The notes beneath the pieces were generated by a model. It had not been told where the DNA came from. It searched no databases and was given only the letters and a program-made list of their open reading frames with translations. A stretch of DNA of 51,620 nucleotides from Candidatus Fermentibacterota bacterium (GTDB lineage: Bacteria; Fermentibacterota; Fermentibacteria; Fermentibacterales; Fermentibacteraceae): the NCBI GenBank assembly GCA_012523605.1, contig JAAYTY010000144.1:1-51620 (forward strand), written 5' to 3'. This document shows positions 43,554-51,600 of this stretch, in pieces (position 1 is the stretch's first letter; every line of letters starts with the position of its first letter). A program made the translations under genes and the position numbers.

Positions 43554-44213
43554 ATGAGGACGATCCTTCCTCTCGCGATTACGTTCGTAACGGGAATGAT
43601 CATGGTACTCAACTTTTTCGTGCCCCACCGCCCCTTCAACTCCATGGGCAACTCGCTGTCCGACTGGTACATGATCGTGGCCTCCGCCGCCATCTTCCTC
43701 GGCGCGATGAACCTCCTCCAGGTCCACTTCGCGAGGATCCGCCACAGAGCCAGGAACTGGCAGTACAGCCCGGTGGCGATAGGCGGGTTCCTCCTCATGC
43801 TGACGGCCGGGCTGGTCACCGGTGTGGAGGAGGGCCGCGCATTCGACTTCATGTTCCAGAACATGGTGGTCCCGATGGGAGCGACGATGTTCAGCCTCCT
43901 CGCCTTCTTCGTCGCGTCAGCCGCCTTCAGGGCGTTCAGATCGTCCAACTGGAGGGCCACCCTCCTCCTGGTCTCGGCGTTCGTCGTCATGCTGGGCAGG
44001 GTTCCGATCGGCGACCTCCTGTGGAGGCTCGTGCCCGGAGCGGCTTCGGGTGCGCATCCGAGCCTGGTGACGGAGATCGCCGAGTGGATAATGCAGGTCC
44101 CCAACATGGCCGGACAGCGAGCTGTGATGATAGGTGCCGCGCTGGGCGTCGTCGCCACCTCGCTCCGCATGATCTTCGGCGTCGAGCGCAGCTACCTCGG
44201 AGGTGCGGACTGA
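43554..44213 (+). CDS. multi-pass membrane protein of the DUF6754 module
   Basis: 219 residues, ATG 11 bases after the previous stop. Five or six hydrophobic segments are visible (ILPLAITFVTGMIMVLNFFV, WYMIVASAAIFLGAMNLLQV, AIGGFLLMLTAGLVTGV, VVPMGATMFSLLAFFVASAAF, ATLLLVSAFVVMLG). HFARIRHRARNWQYS is a basic cytoplasmic loop. WIMQVPNMAGQRAVMIGAALG near the C-terminus looks conserved-type but I cannot name a family. It shares one base with the start of the next gene (TGATG). Confidence 0.75.
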   Translation: MRTILPLAITFVTGMIMVLNFFVPHRPFNSMGNSLSDWYMIVASAAIFLGAMNLLQVHFARIRHRARNWQYSPVAIGGFLLMLTAGLVTGVEEGRAFDFMFQNMVVPMGATMFSLLAFFVASAAFRAFRSSNWRATLLLVSAFVVMLGRVPIGDLLWRLVPGAASGAHPSLVTEIAEWIMQVPNMAGQRAVMIGAALGVVATSLRMIFGVERSYLGGAD

Positions 44214-45073
44214 TGGGTGGCCTCCTCGAAAAGCTCGACAGGATAGACAGGCGGTTCATCTATCTCCTCATGGCTCTGTCGGTCCTCGTTCCGCTCGCAT
44301 TCAGGCTCGAGATGCCGATCCCGGTCAGCCCCGGCCCCAGCATGGACCTCTACGAAGCGGTCGACGCGCTTCCGCCGGGCTCGGTCGTGATAGTGAGCTA
44401 CGACTACGATCCCTCCACGATGCCAGAACTCCAGCCCATGGCCGTGGCGCTGACCCGGCACCTCATGTCGAGAGGCGTGAAGATCATCGCCACGGCTCTC
44501 TGGCCGCAGGGCGCGAGCCTCGCGCAGAACGCGCTCACGCAGATCTCCGACAGCCTCGGGCTCTCGGAGTACGAGGACTGGGTGAACCTGGGCTACACCG
44601 TGGGAGGGGCCGTTTCGGTCGTCAGGATGGGCAGCTCGATAAGCGCCGTCTTTCCCAGGGACAGGGTCGGGGTGCCCTACGACTCGATCCCTGTGCTCGA
44701 AGGCGTCGGCAGGCTGGCCGACATCTCGATGGTCATCGCGCTGTCCGCCGGCGATCCCGGCATCCACGCCTGGGTGATGGTGGCCCAGGGCAGGTTCGGC
44801 ATCCCCGTAGGAGGGGGCTGTACCGCCGTCAGCGCGCCGGAGTTCTACACCTATCTCGGCTCGGGCCAGCTGGTCGGCCTGCTCGGCGGGCTGAAGGGGG
44901 CCGCCGACTACGAGACCCTTCTCAAAAGGGACAATCCGGGAGCCCCCGGCGGCACCGCGACCCCCGGAATGGCCGCGCAGTCCATCTCGCATCTCGTCAT
45001 CATGGGATTCATAGTGATAGGCAACATCGCCTTCATCGCTGGCAGGAAGAGGAAGAGGGGGGGTGCGAAGTGA
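44213..45073 (+). CDS. membrane-anchored extracytoplasmic protein of the DUF6754 module
   Basis: 286 residues. One helix at about 17-33 (FIYLLMALSVLVPLAF) and one near the C-terminus (LVIMGFIVIGNIAFIAG) flank a soluble domain with an alpha/beta pattern (SVVIVSYDYDPSTMPELQPM, RGVKIIATALWPQG, DISMVIALSAGDPG). GRFGIPVGGGCTAVSAPEFYTYL near residues 196-218 looks like a ligand site or turn-rich core. It resembles a Rossmann-like fold held between two anchors. Function unknown. The gene overlaps its neighbours on both sides (TGATG and GTGA), as expected for subunits of one complex. Confidence 0.75.
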   Translation: MGGLLEKLDRIDRRFIYLLMALSVLVPLAFRLEMPIPVSPGPSMDLYEAVDALPPGSVVIVSYDYDPSTMPELQPMAVALTRHLMSRGVKIIATALWPQGASLAQNALTQISDSLGLSEYEDWVNLGYTVGGAVSVVRMGSSISAVFPRDRVGVPYDSIPVLEGVGRLADISMVIALSAGDPGIHAWVMVAQGRFGIPVGGGCTAVSAPEFYTYLGSGQLVGLLGGLKGAADYETLLKRDNPGAPGGTATPGMAAQSISHLVIMGFIVIGNIAFIAGRKRKRGGAK

Positions 45074-45726
45074 ACTGGGAGATCCTCGGCATCTGGCTGG
45101 GGGCCCTGCTGACCCTGAGCCTCTATAGTTTTCTTTACAGGGACAACCCCTTCTACAAGTTCACCGAGCATCTCTTCGTGGGGATGAGCGCGGGATACTG
45201 GGTCATCTACAACATCTTCAACGTACTGAGGCCGAACCTCTGGGACAGGCTGACCGGCGCCGGGGAGGCCGGTCCCGACCTCTGGATGATCATCCCCGCC
45301 GTGTTCGGCGTGTTCATGATCCTCCGCCTGGTGCCGAAGGTCGCCAGCCTGTCGCGGTTCGCCCTCGCGATGATAGTCGGCACGGGCGCGGGACTGAGCC
45401 TCGTCACGACGCTCCAGACGAACGCCCTCGCCCAGGTGGAGGGGACCATACTGTCGGTGACCGGCGGCGGGCTGTCGGAGTTCCTCGACAGCTTCCTCCT
45501 GGTCGCGGGGGTGGTCTGCGGGCTGGTGTACTTCTTCTTCTCGAAAGCCCACAGGGGGGTGATCGGAGGCGCCGCCGGCATCGGAATCACGATCCTCATG
45601 ATCGCCTTCGGCGCCAGCTTCGGCTACACCGTGATGGCGCGAATCAGCCTGCTGATCGGTCAGGCGCAGTTCCTGCTGTTCAGATGGCTGCCCACGATAC
45701 CCCTCTTCAGGGGCCTTGCCGGATAG
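45070..45726 (+). CDS. multi-pass membrane protein closing the DUF6754 module
   Basis: 218 residues from a GTG overlapping the previous stop. Six hydrophobic segments (GIWLGALLTLSLYSFLY, EHLFVGMSAGYWVIYNIF, WMIIPAVFGVFMILRLV, ALAMIVGTGAGLSLVTTL, SFLLVAGVVCGLVYFFF, GIGITILMIAFGASFGY) span the protein. The charged residues YRDNPFYKFTEH lie in the first loop. I recognise no family. It is the last gene before a promoter and hairpin region. Confidence 0.75.
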   Translation: MNWEILGIWLGALLTLSLYSFLYRDNPFYKFTEHLFVGMSAGYWVIYNIFNVLRPNLWDRLTGAGEAGPDLWMIIPAVFGVFMILRLVPKVASLSRFALAMIVGTGAGLSLVTTLQTNALAQVEGTILSVTGGGLSEFLDSFLLVAGVVCGLVYFFFSKAHRGVIGGAAGIGITILMIAFGASFGYTVMARISLLIGQAQFLLFRWLPTIPLFRGLAG

Positions 45727-45749
45727 TCGTGGACGGCGTTTGCGTCAGC

Positions 45750-45778
45750 TTGACACCGATGGCCTTCCCGGCTATTCT
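45750..45778 (+). promoter_or_regulatory. strong promoter upstream of the TonB-dependent receptor
   Basis: TTGACA (45750-45755) and TATTCT (45773-45778) with a 17-base spacer. This is the best promoter in the window. Transcription would start near 45785, giving a leader of about 175 bases. Confidence 0.65.
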
Positions 45779-45810
45779 CACTTCGGGCAGTGTGCCCGTG
45801 ATGCGGCGTT

Positions 45811-45831
45811 CCGCCCCGTTGGGGCGGCTTT
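45811..45831 (+). terminator. terminator-like hairpin, possible attenuator, in the receptor leader
   Basis: CCGCCCC (45811-45817) pairs perfectly with GGGGCGG (45821-45827) over GTT and is followed by CTTTGT. It lies after the promoter at 45750, so it may stop transcripts from upstream, act as an attenuator in the receptor leader, or both. Confidence 0.5.
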
Positions 45832-45961
45832 GTATGGGTTTGCTCGGCAGTGTTCGCTTCTTGATAGAGGTTGCGCCCCCCGGGAAAGGGAGGTGGACCA
45901 GCTCCGGAGGGCGGAGGCTTTCGACTGAGGTCCCCGATTCTTGGGAAAGGAGAAAAAGACC

Positions 45962-48661
45962 GTGCTGAGTAGGGCTACAGTGCTCTCTCTCGCCCTGGTC
46001 CTGCTGGTCGCGTTCGGCGCGATGGCCGGCACCACGGGCAAGATCGCAGGTCGGGTCACCGACCGGAACGGTCAGCCCCTGGTCGGCGCCGCGGTGCTCA
46101 TAGTGGGCACCCCCTACGGCGCCATGACCGACGCCAACGGCGAGTACTTCATCATCAACCTCGAGCCCGGCGAGTACACGCTGAGGGCGCAGATGGTGGG
46201 AATGTCCATGAAGGAGGCTCAGGGCGTGGAGGTCCTCGTGGACATGACCACGCGCATGGACTTCACACTCGACCCCGAGGCCGTGGGCAACACGGTTTTC
46301 GTGGTCACGGGCGACAGGGCGATGATCCTCCGCGACCTCACGCAGTCCGTCCACGTCGTCAGCCGTGACGAGATCAAGACCATGCCGGTGGCCGGCATCC
46401 AGGACGTCGTCAACCGCCAGGCCGGCTCCGTGGACCGCGGCGGGCTCCACATGCGCGGCGGCAGAACCGGCGAGGTGGTCTATCTCGTCGACGGCGTCGC
46501 CCAGGTGGATCCAACCAGCAACGTGTTCAACAGCGACATCCCCATGTCCGCGGTGGCCGAGACGTCGGTCATCTCCGGCGGCTTCGGCGCGGAGTACGGC
46601 AACGCCCAGTCCGGAGTCGTGAACATCGTCACCCGCGAGGGCGGAAACGAGTACACCGGCTCCGCAGAGTTCAGTGGAAACGACTGGCAGGCCCTGGGTC
46701 TGGCCGACGGCTGGACATTCGTCACCGACTGGGACGACGCCGGCCCGTTCTCCGAGGCCAGGCTCAACGGCGAGGCCTCCATCGGCGGCCCCGAGCCCCT
46801 CACGAGCTTCCTTCTGCCCGCCATCGGCATCGACATCCCCGGCGACATGCGCCTCTTCGCCTCCGGCGAATGGCTCGAGACCGGCGGCGGCGAGGATGGG
46901 CGCTACGAGTATCAGTTCAACAACTGGCGCACCCAGTGGAGCACCAACGTCAAGCTGACCTACCGCCCCAACAACAGGACGAAGATCAACCTCACCTCCT
47001 ACATCCTCGACAGGGTGGCGGGCTTCGGCATCTGGGAGTACTACCGCTGCGAGGAGCCGTACGTAGATCCGGCGACCGGCGACACCATGCCCGGCACCGA
47101 CGTCCGCTACATCCTCCCCACGAGGTTCTGGCTCAACACCAGCAACGGCATCGGCCTCACCCAGACCCTCAGCGACGCGACCTTCATGGAGTTCAAGGTC
47201 AACCAGTACATGGCCCGCTTCCGCTACAAGATCCGCGACCCGGAAGGCGGCTGGCTGGGCGAGGACTGGGACGAGGACGACTGGCTGGCATACCAGCCCT
47301 CCCGCGTGAACGACGAGGAGGGATATCCGCGCTCCGGCGCCAGCCGCTACGCCTGGAACGACACCCGCAGCACCATCTCCACGGCGAGGATAGACGTCAC
47401 GAGCCAGATCTCGCAGGAGCACCAGCTCAAGGCCGGCGTCGAGGGCCAGTACTACGACGTGTTCGACTACAGCGTGGACACCGCCTCCGGAGGCAACATC
47501 TACCTCAACAGGTATCACGCCTTCCCGAACAGCGGCTCCGCGTACATCCAGGACAAGATGGAGTACAGGGGCATGATCGTGAACGCGGGTCTCAGGTTCG
47601 ACTACTTCGACGCCAACTTCGACAACTACCCGGCCGATCCGTCGAACCCGGTGACCCCGGGCACGACGCCCGACGACCCCGACCACATAGTCAACCCGAT
47701 CTCCGTTCCGATCAAGTACCACCTCAGCCCGCGCGTGGGCTTCTCCCACCCCATCACCGAGCGTGACGTCCTCCACTTCACCTACGGCCACTACTTCCAG
47801 ATGCCGATGTTCGACAGGCTCTACTACGGATCTTCGTACGACCTGTCCGGCGCCTTCCCGCTGATCGGCAACGTGGACCTCGAGCCCGAGGAGACCATCT
47901 CCTACGAGGTGGGAGTGAAGCACCAGTTCGACGACGTGACCCTCATGGACGTGACGGGCTTCTACAAGGACATCACGGGCCTGATCGACACCGAGCGCAA
48001 CTTCTATTCGGCCGTTGACTTCTACGATCACTACATCAACGGCGACTACGGCAGCGTGCGCGGCGCCGAGCTCTCGATCATGAGGCGCCAGAGCGGCTTC
48101 TGGTCGTTCAGCGGCAACTACAGCTACCAGGTCGCCAAGGGCAAGTCGTCGGGCGCCACCCAGAACTACAGCTACCTATGGTCAGGCTGGGTCATCCCGA
48201 AGCGCGAGTCCTACCTCGACTGGGATCAGAGGCACACCGCCAACGTGAATGTGGACTTCCGCATTCCCAGGGGCGAGGGTCCGAGGCTCGGCGCATTCCC
48301 GATCCTCGAGGGCTTCGGCGTTTCCACCCAGTGGAGCTGGGGCTCGGGCTTCCCGTACACGCAGGACAACCAGGGTACCGCCTCCCCCGAGATCAACGGA
48401 AGGCGCATGCCCTGGACTATGAATACGGACATGAAGATCAACCGCACGATATGGGCGGGCCCGCTGACCTTCGACGTGTACTGCTGGATCATGAACGTCT
48501 TCAACCGGCAGAACATCAGCAGCATCGCCGATATCGCCTGGTATGACGCCGATCAGGACGGCGACGGCGAGCCCGACCACGATCCCGAGGGCTCGACCCA
48601 CAATCCGTACGTGTATTCGCGTCCGCGCATGATCCGCTTCGGCATGAGCGTGGAGTGGTAG
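45962..48661 (+). CDS. TonB-dependent receptor with carboxypeptidase-like domain
   Basis: 899 residues from the GTG at 45962, which has AAAGGAG nine bases upstream; an upstream TTG at 45941 is in frame but overlaps that ribosome site. A signal peptide (1-22) is followed by a carboxypeptidase-regulatory-like domain (about 27-105; GRVTDRNGQPLVGAAV, MTDANGEYFI). The plug domain follows (about 120-235; VYLVDGVAQVDP, GFGAEYGNAQSGVVNIVT), then a large barrel ending in FGMSVEW. LHFTYGHYFQMPMFDRLYY and EPEETISYEVGVKHQF are typical of late barrel blocks. The ligand is unknown. ExbB-ExbD-TonB encoded directly downstream probably energise it. Confidence 0.93.
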   Translation: MLSRATVLSLALVLLVAFGAMAGTTGKIAGRVTDRNGQPLVGAAVLIVGTPYGAMTDANGEYFIINLEPGEYTLRAQMVGMSMKEAQGVEVLVDMTTRMDFTLDPEAVGNTVFVVTGDRAMILRDLTQSVHVVSRDEIKTMPVAGIQDVVNRQAGSVDRGGLHMRGGRTGEVVYLVDGVAQVDPTSNVFNSDIPMSAVAETSVISGGFGAEYGNAQSGVVNIVTREGGNEYTGSAEFSGNDWQALGLADGWTFVTDWDDAGPFSEARLNGEASIGGPEPLTSFLLPAIGIDIPGDMRLFASGEWLETGGGEDGRYEYQFNNWRTQWSTNVKLTYRPNNRTKINLTSYILDRVAGFGIWEYYRCEEPYVDPATGDTMPGTDVRYILPTRFWLNTSNGIGLTQTLSDATFMEFKVNQYMARFRYKIRDPEGGWLGEDWDEDDWLAYQPSRVNDEEGYPRSGASRYAWNDTRSTISTARIDVTSQISQEHQLKAGVEGQYYDVFDYSVDTASGGNIYLNRYHAFPNSGSAYIQDKMEYRGMIVNAGLRFDYFDANFDNYPADPSNPVTPGTTPDDPDHIVNPISVPIKYHLSPRVGFSHPITERDVLHFTYGHYFQMPMFDRLYYGSSYDLSGAFPLIGNVDLEPEETISYEVGVKHQFDDVTLMDVTGFYKDITGLIDTERNFYSAVDFYDHYINGDYGSVRGAELSIMRRQSGFWSFSGNYSYQVAKGKSSGATQNYSYLWSGWVIPKRESYLDWDQRHTANVNVDFRIPRGEGPRLGAFPILEGFGVSTQWSWGSGFPYTQDNQGTASPEINGRRMPWTMNTDMKINRTIWAGPLTFDVYCWIMNVFNRQNISSIADIAWYDADQDGDGEPDHDPEGSTHNPYVYSRPRMIRFGMSVEW

Positions 48662-48688
48662 AAGGCGCAGGCTGAACAAACGAAGGCG

Positions 48689-48715
48689 GGCGGTTCCCCT
48701 TCCGGGGGGACCGCC
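48689..48715 (+). terminator. hairpin between the receptor and exbB
   Basis: GCGGTTCCCC (48690-48699) pairs with the GGGGGACCGC region (48705-48714) with one G-T pair and a short loop. It ends before the exbB ribosome site AAGGAGAAG. No T-run is present, so it may reduce rather than stop read-through, giving more receptor than energiser. Confidence 0.45.
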
Positions 48716-48748
48716 TCCCGACAGCGACCGACAAGGAGAAGTCCTTAG

Positions 48749-49582
48749 ATGCGTAACATCCTGATTGCAGTCCTGTTCATGGCTGCGCTCTCCTGGGGGC
48801 AGGCCGGCGGGACACCAGCGGCCGCGACGCCTGACTCGACTGCCGTACAGCCCGAAGACACCACCGCACAGGTGACCGAACCCGTCGCTCCTCCGGTGGA
48901 AGACGCCGCCACCCCTCCCGAAGGTCAGGACATCGAGCGCCCGCAGAGCGCCCGCATGGATATCAAGGACCTGTTCATAGCGGGCGGGATCTTCATGTGG
49001 CCGCTGCTCCTCTCCGCGATCCTCGGCGTGGCCTTCTCGGTGGAGCGCTTCATCACCCTCGGGAAGTGCAAGATCAACCAGGGTCTCTTCCTCGAACAGC
49101 TCGGGGGCTACATCCGCAAGGGCGACGCCCGCGGAGCCGAGGACCTCTGCGACCGCACGCGCGGCCCGGTGGCCTCCATCATGCGCGCCGGCCTCCTGCG
49201 CCGTGACAAGGGCCTCGACGCCGTCGAGAAGGGCATAGAGACCGCGGCCAGCGTCGAGGTGAACTTCCTCGAGCGGGGCCTCATCGTGCTCGCCTCGGTA
49301 GTCGTCATCGCCCCCATGCTGGGCTTCCTCGGAACGGTTTCGGGCATGATCAACGCCTTCGGCGCGATAGCCGCCGCAAAGAACGTCGAGGCCAGCCTTG
49401 TCGCGAGCGGCATACAGGAGGCGCTGATCACCACGGCCACCGGCCTGATGATCGCCATCCCGATCCAGATGTGCTACAACTGGTTCCTAGCTCAGATCGG
49501 CCGTTACGTGGTCGAGATGGAGGAAGCCAGCGGCTTCCTGGTGGACACCCTGACCGACATGGAGCAGCTCAAGAAGCTGTAA
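48749..49582 (+). CDS. exbB: ExbB/TolQ-type proton channel subunit
   Basis: 277 residues. A signal-like N-terminus (RNILIAVLFMAALSWGQA) and a Pro/Thr-rich linker (to about residue 70) precede the ExbB core. The core has three membrane helices: GIFMWPLLLSAILGVAFSVERF (about 79-100), VVIAPMLGFLGTVSGMINAF (about 185-205) and EALITTATGLMIAIPIQMCYNW (about 225-247). Thr and Ser residues line the proton path, and GTVSGM is the family signature. The long N-terminal extension is found in the larger ExbB form of Bacteroidetes and relatives. It powers TonB from the proton gradient. Confidence 0.94.
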   Translation: MRNILIAVLFMAALSWGQAGGTPAAATPDSTAVQPEDTTAQVTEPVAPPVEDAATPPEGQDIERPQSARMDIKDLFIAGGIFMWPLLLSAILGVAFSVERFITLGKCKINQGLFLEQLGGYIRKGDARGAEDLCDRTRGPVASIMRAGLLRRDKGLDAVEKGIETAASVEVNFLERGLIVLASVVVIAPMLGFLGTVSGMINAFGAIAAAKNVEASLVASGIQEALITTATGLMIAIPIQMCYNWFLAQIGRYVVEMEEASGFLVDTLTDMEQLKKL

Positions 49583-49591
49583 GGAGTTCGC

Positions 49592-50341
49592 ATGCGGCTG
49601 ATAAAGAAATCTAGCCCGAACGCGGATATTCCTGAGGCTTCAATGGCCGACATCGGGTTCCTCCTGATGATCTTCTTCCTCGTCACGACCACGTTCGAGG
49701 TCCAGAAGGGCATCTCCTACAGGCTTCCCAAGAAGCCCGACGAGCAGACGCAGGAGGTGGTCGTCGACGAGACCAACCGTCTCATGATGACCATCAAGCA
49801 GTGGGGGATGAACGAATACGTGGCCCTGATCGACCAGGCTCCTCCAGGAGGGCCCCTGCAGAGGGCCCGCGCGGGCGAGGACGTCAGCCTGGAGGACTCG
49901 GCCCTGGTGTCGGGCATCCGCGCGCTCGCATCCGAGCGCGCCGAAACGCTCGCGGCGGCGCGCAGCAGGCTGCTCACGAACCTGCTGATCGCGAAGGACC
50001 TCTCGGCCGGTTCCTACACCAGCCTCGAAGTGGCCATTCAGGGAGAGAACCTTGTTCCGCAGGTGCGCCCGGGGATCATGAGGTCGCACCTCGGATCGAG
50101 CATCGTCGTCGACGACGACCCCTTGTTCGGGCAGGTCGCCTTCGGCGACACTCTCGTGCTCTCCGACGCCGTGCAGGGCGAGATAGCGAGCGTGGTGAGG
50201 GAGAGCGAACTGGTCGTGATCCTGAAGTTCTTCCCCGACTGCGATTACGACGGCATGGTGCAGGCCCTGGACATGCTGCGCCGGAACGGCGTCAGCCGCA
50301 CGGGCATCACGATCCAGGAGAGGACGGGTGGCACGGTATGA
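49592..50341 (+). CDS. exbD: ExbD/TolR-like protein with a large insertion
   Basis: 249 residues, about 100 longer than usual. The N-terminus is typical: PEASMADIGFLLMIFFLVTTTFEVQKGISYRLPK, including the proton-carrying Asp in the helix (Asp21). The ordinary periplasmic domain is split by about 100 residues between about 65 and 200 rich in Ala, Glu and Arg (SALVSGIRALASERAETLAAAR). The C-terminal part (LKFFPDCDYDGMVQALDMLRRNGV) matches the end of ExbD. The ATG overlaps nothing upstream; the stop overlaps the second exbD by ATGA. A dedicated contact with this TonB system is a likely role for the insertion. Confidence 0.85.
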   Translation: MRLIKKSSPNADIPEASMADIGFLLMIFFLVTTTFEVQKGISYRLPKKPDEQTQEVVVDETNRLMMTIKQWGMNEYVALIDQAPPGGPLQRARAGEDVSLEDSALVSGIRALASERAETLAAARSRLLTNLLIAKDLSAGSYTSLEVAIQGENLVPQVRPGIMRSHLGSSIVVDDDPLFGQVAFGDTLVLSDAVQGEIASVVRESELVVILKFFPDCDYDGMVQALDMLRRNGVSRTGITIQERTGGTV

Positions 50342-50796
50342 GGATAAAGCGCGCATCGAGGTCACCCGCCAAGATCCCCACCGCCTCCACGGCGGATCTG
50401 GTGTTCATCCTGCTGACGTTCTTCATGAGCACCACCCTGTTCCGCGAGGAGGGGGGGCTGAGCATCCGGTTCCCGCAGGCGCATCCCGAAGTCATGACCG
50501 AACTCGGGAGGCAGGCGCTGTCCATCAACGTGTGGGTGAAGCAGCTCGAGCCGGGCAACGACCAGAGCGACATCGTGGCGCGCATCGGCGACTTCGACAT
50601 GCCCGTCCGTGACGTCCCGGTTCAGCTCAGGGCCCTTAGCGAGCGCCTGTGGACGGAGCAGAACAAGAGCGTTGACGTGATCATCTTCAACATAGACCAG
50701 CGCGTCCCGATGCGGGCGATGGTCGAACTGTTCAACTCCCTCCGGTACGAGGAGCTGTACAGCGTCATGTTCAACGCCGAGGAAGTCCCATACTAG
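50338..50796 (+). CDS. exbD2: ExbD/TolR-type protein of ordinary length
   Basis: 152 residues from the ATG at 50338. STADLVFILLTFFMSTTLFREEGGLSIRFPQ is the helix and linker of ExbD with the essential Asp in the membrane. The short periplasmic domain (VDVIIFNIDQRVPMRAMVELFNSLRY) is complete. With the longer ExbD upstream it makes two ExbD forms in one operon, as in several Bacteroidetes TonB systems. It is followed after ten bases by tonB. Confidence 0.92.
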   Translation: MRIKRASRSPAKIPTASTADLVFILLTFFMSTTLFREEGGLSIRFPQAHPEVMTELGRQALSINVWVKQLEPGNDQSDIVARIGDFDMPVRDVPVQLRALSERLWTEQNKSVDVIIFNIDQRVPMRAMVELFNSLRYEELYSVMFNAEEVPY

Positions 50797-50806
50797 GGAG
50801 GACGCT

Positions 50807-51481
50807 GTGAGCACGCGTGCGAACGCATACAGCGAGTTCAAGGAGAAGGCCTCCCTGATGTACGACTGGGGGACGGTCATGGCGCTCGCAGCCGCCATCC
50901 TGATCTTCGAACTGGTCCCCCCCACGGAGATGGGAAGCATATCCACTCGCACCACCGACTCCGAGATGGAGGCCGTGGAGGCCGACCTCGCCTTCGACGA
51001 CACGGTCCAGGAGCAGGAGGAGGAGGTCCAGCAGGAGCAGGAGGAGATGCAGCAGGCCGCCGAGGAGCTGATCGAGCAGCTCCAGACGGACGTGACCCTG
51101 TCGCTGGGCGACTCGACGGGTCTCGCGACCGTCACGACCGTCCAGCAGACTGCCGAGAACGTCGGCGATGGCGGCGAGGAGATGGGCCCCCCCAGGTTCA
51201 TGCCCGTGGAGGTCTTCCCCAACTGCACGTTCCGTCCCCAGCCTGCCTACCCGGAGATGGCGCGGATGGCGGGCGTGGAGGGAACCGTCACGCTGTGGGT
51301 GTTCGTGAAGACCGACGGCACGGTGGGGGATGTTCAGCTCTACAACTCGAGCGGAGCGAGCGCCCTGGACGAAGCGGCCCTCGAGGCCGCCTGGCGCACG
51401 AGATGGACCCCCGCCCAGAACAGCGGGATTCCCGTCGGAGTGTGGACGACCGTGCAGTACGTCTTCACGCTGAACAACTAG
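50807..51481 (+). CDS. tonB: TonB energy-transducing protein
   Basis: 224 residues from the GTG at 50807 with AGGGAGGACG upstream. One N-terminal helix (WGTVMALAAAILIFELV) anchors it in the inner membrane. The middle is a Glu/Gln coiled stretch (QEQEEEVQQEQEEMQQAAEEL) in place of the usual Pro-Glu-Pro-Lys rich rod. The C-terminal domain (about 140-224) has PAYPEMARMAGVEGTVTLWVFVKTDGTV, the TonB fold that binds the receptor's TonB box. It completes the receptor-ExbB-ExbD-ExbD-TonB set. Confidence 0.93.
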   Translation: MSTRANAYSEFKEKASLMYDWGTVMALAAAILIFELVPPTEMGSISTRTTDSEMEAVEADLAFDDTVQEQEEEVQQEQEEMQQAAEELIEQLQTDVTLSLGDSTGLATVTTVQQTAENVGDGGEEMGPPRFMPVEVFPNCTFRPQPAYPEMARMAGVEGTVTLWVFVKTDGTVGDVQLYNSSGASALDEAALEAAWRTRWTPAQNSGIPVGVWTTVQYVFTLNN

Positions 51482-51536
51482 GCCATGACAGTGTCCGGAC
51501 ATGCGATAGAGGGTAGTGCCAGTGACTCGATCCGGG

Positions 51537-51556
51537 GGGGCGCGGCCGTCCGCCCC
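51537..51556 (+). terminator. hairpin after tonB
   Basis: GGGGCG (51537-51542) pairs with CGCCCC (51551-51556) over eight bases, 55 bases after the tonB stop. No T-run. It probably ends the tonB operon before the next gene. Confidence 0.4.
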
Positions 51557-51600
51557 GTCCGCCCGGGCCAGAAGTGGACGAATTGGAGGTGAAGGAGGGT

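Noticed and set aside
45707..48031. A 774-residue open frame on the minus strand across the TonB-dependent receptor
   Set aside because: It is dominated by Val, Asp, His and Gly runs, which are what the reverse reading of Asp/Thr/Val-rich receptor codons gives. It has no domain and lies opposite a clear receptor.
51492..51501. TGTCCGGACA palindrome after tonB
   Set aside because: Ten-base palindromes of this composition are expected by chance in GC-rich DNA and nothing else supports a site here.
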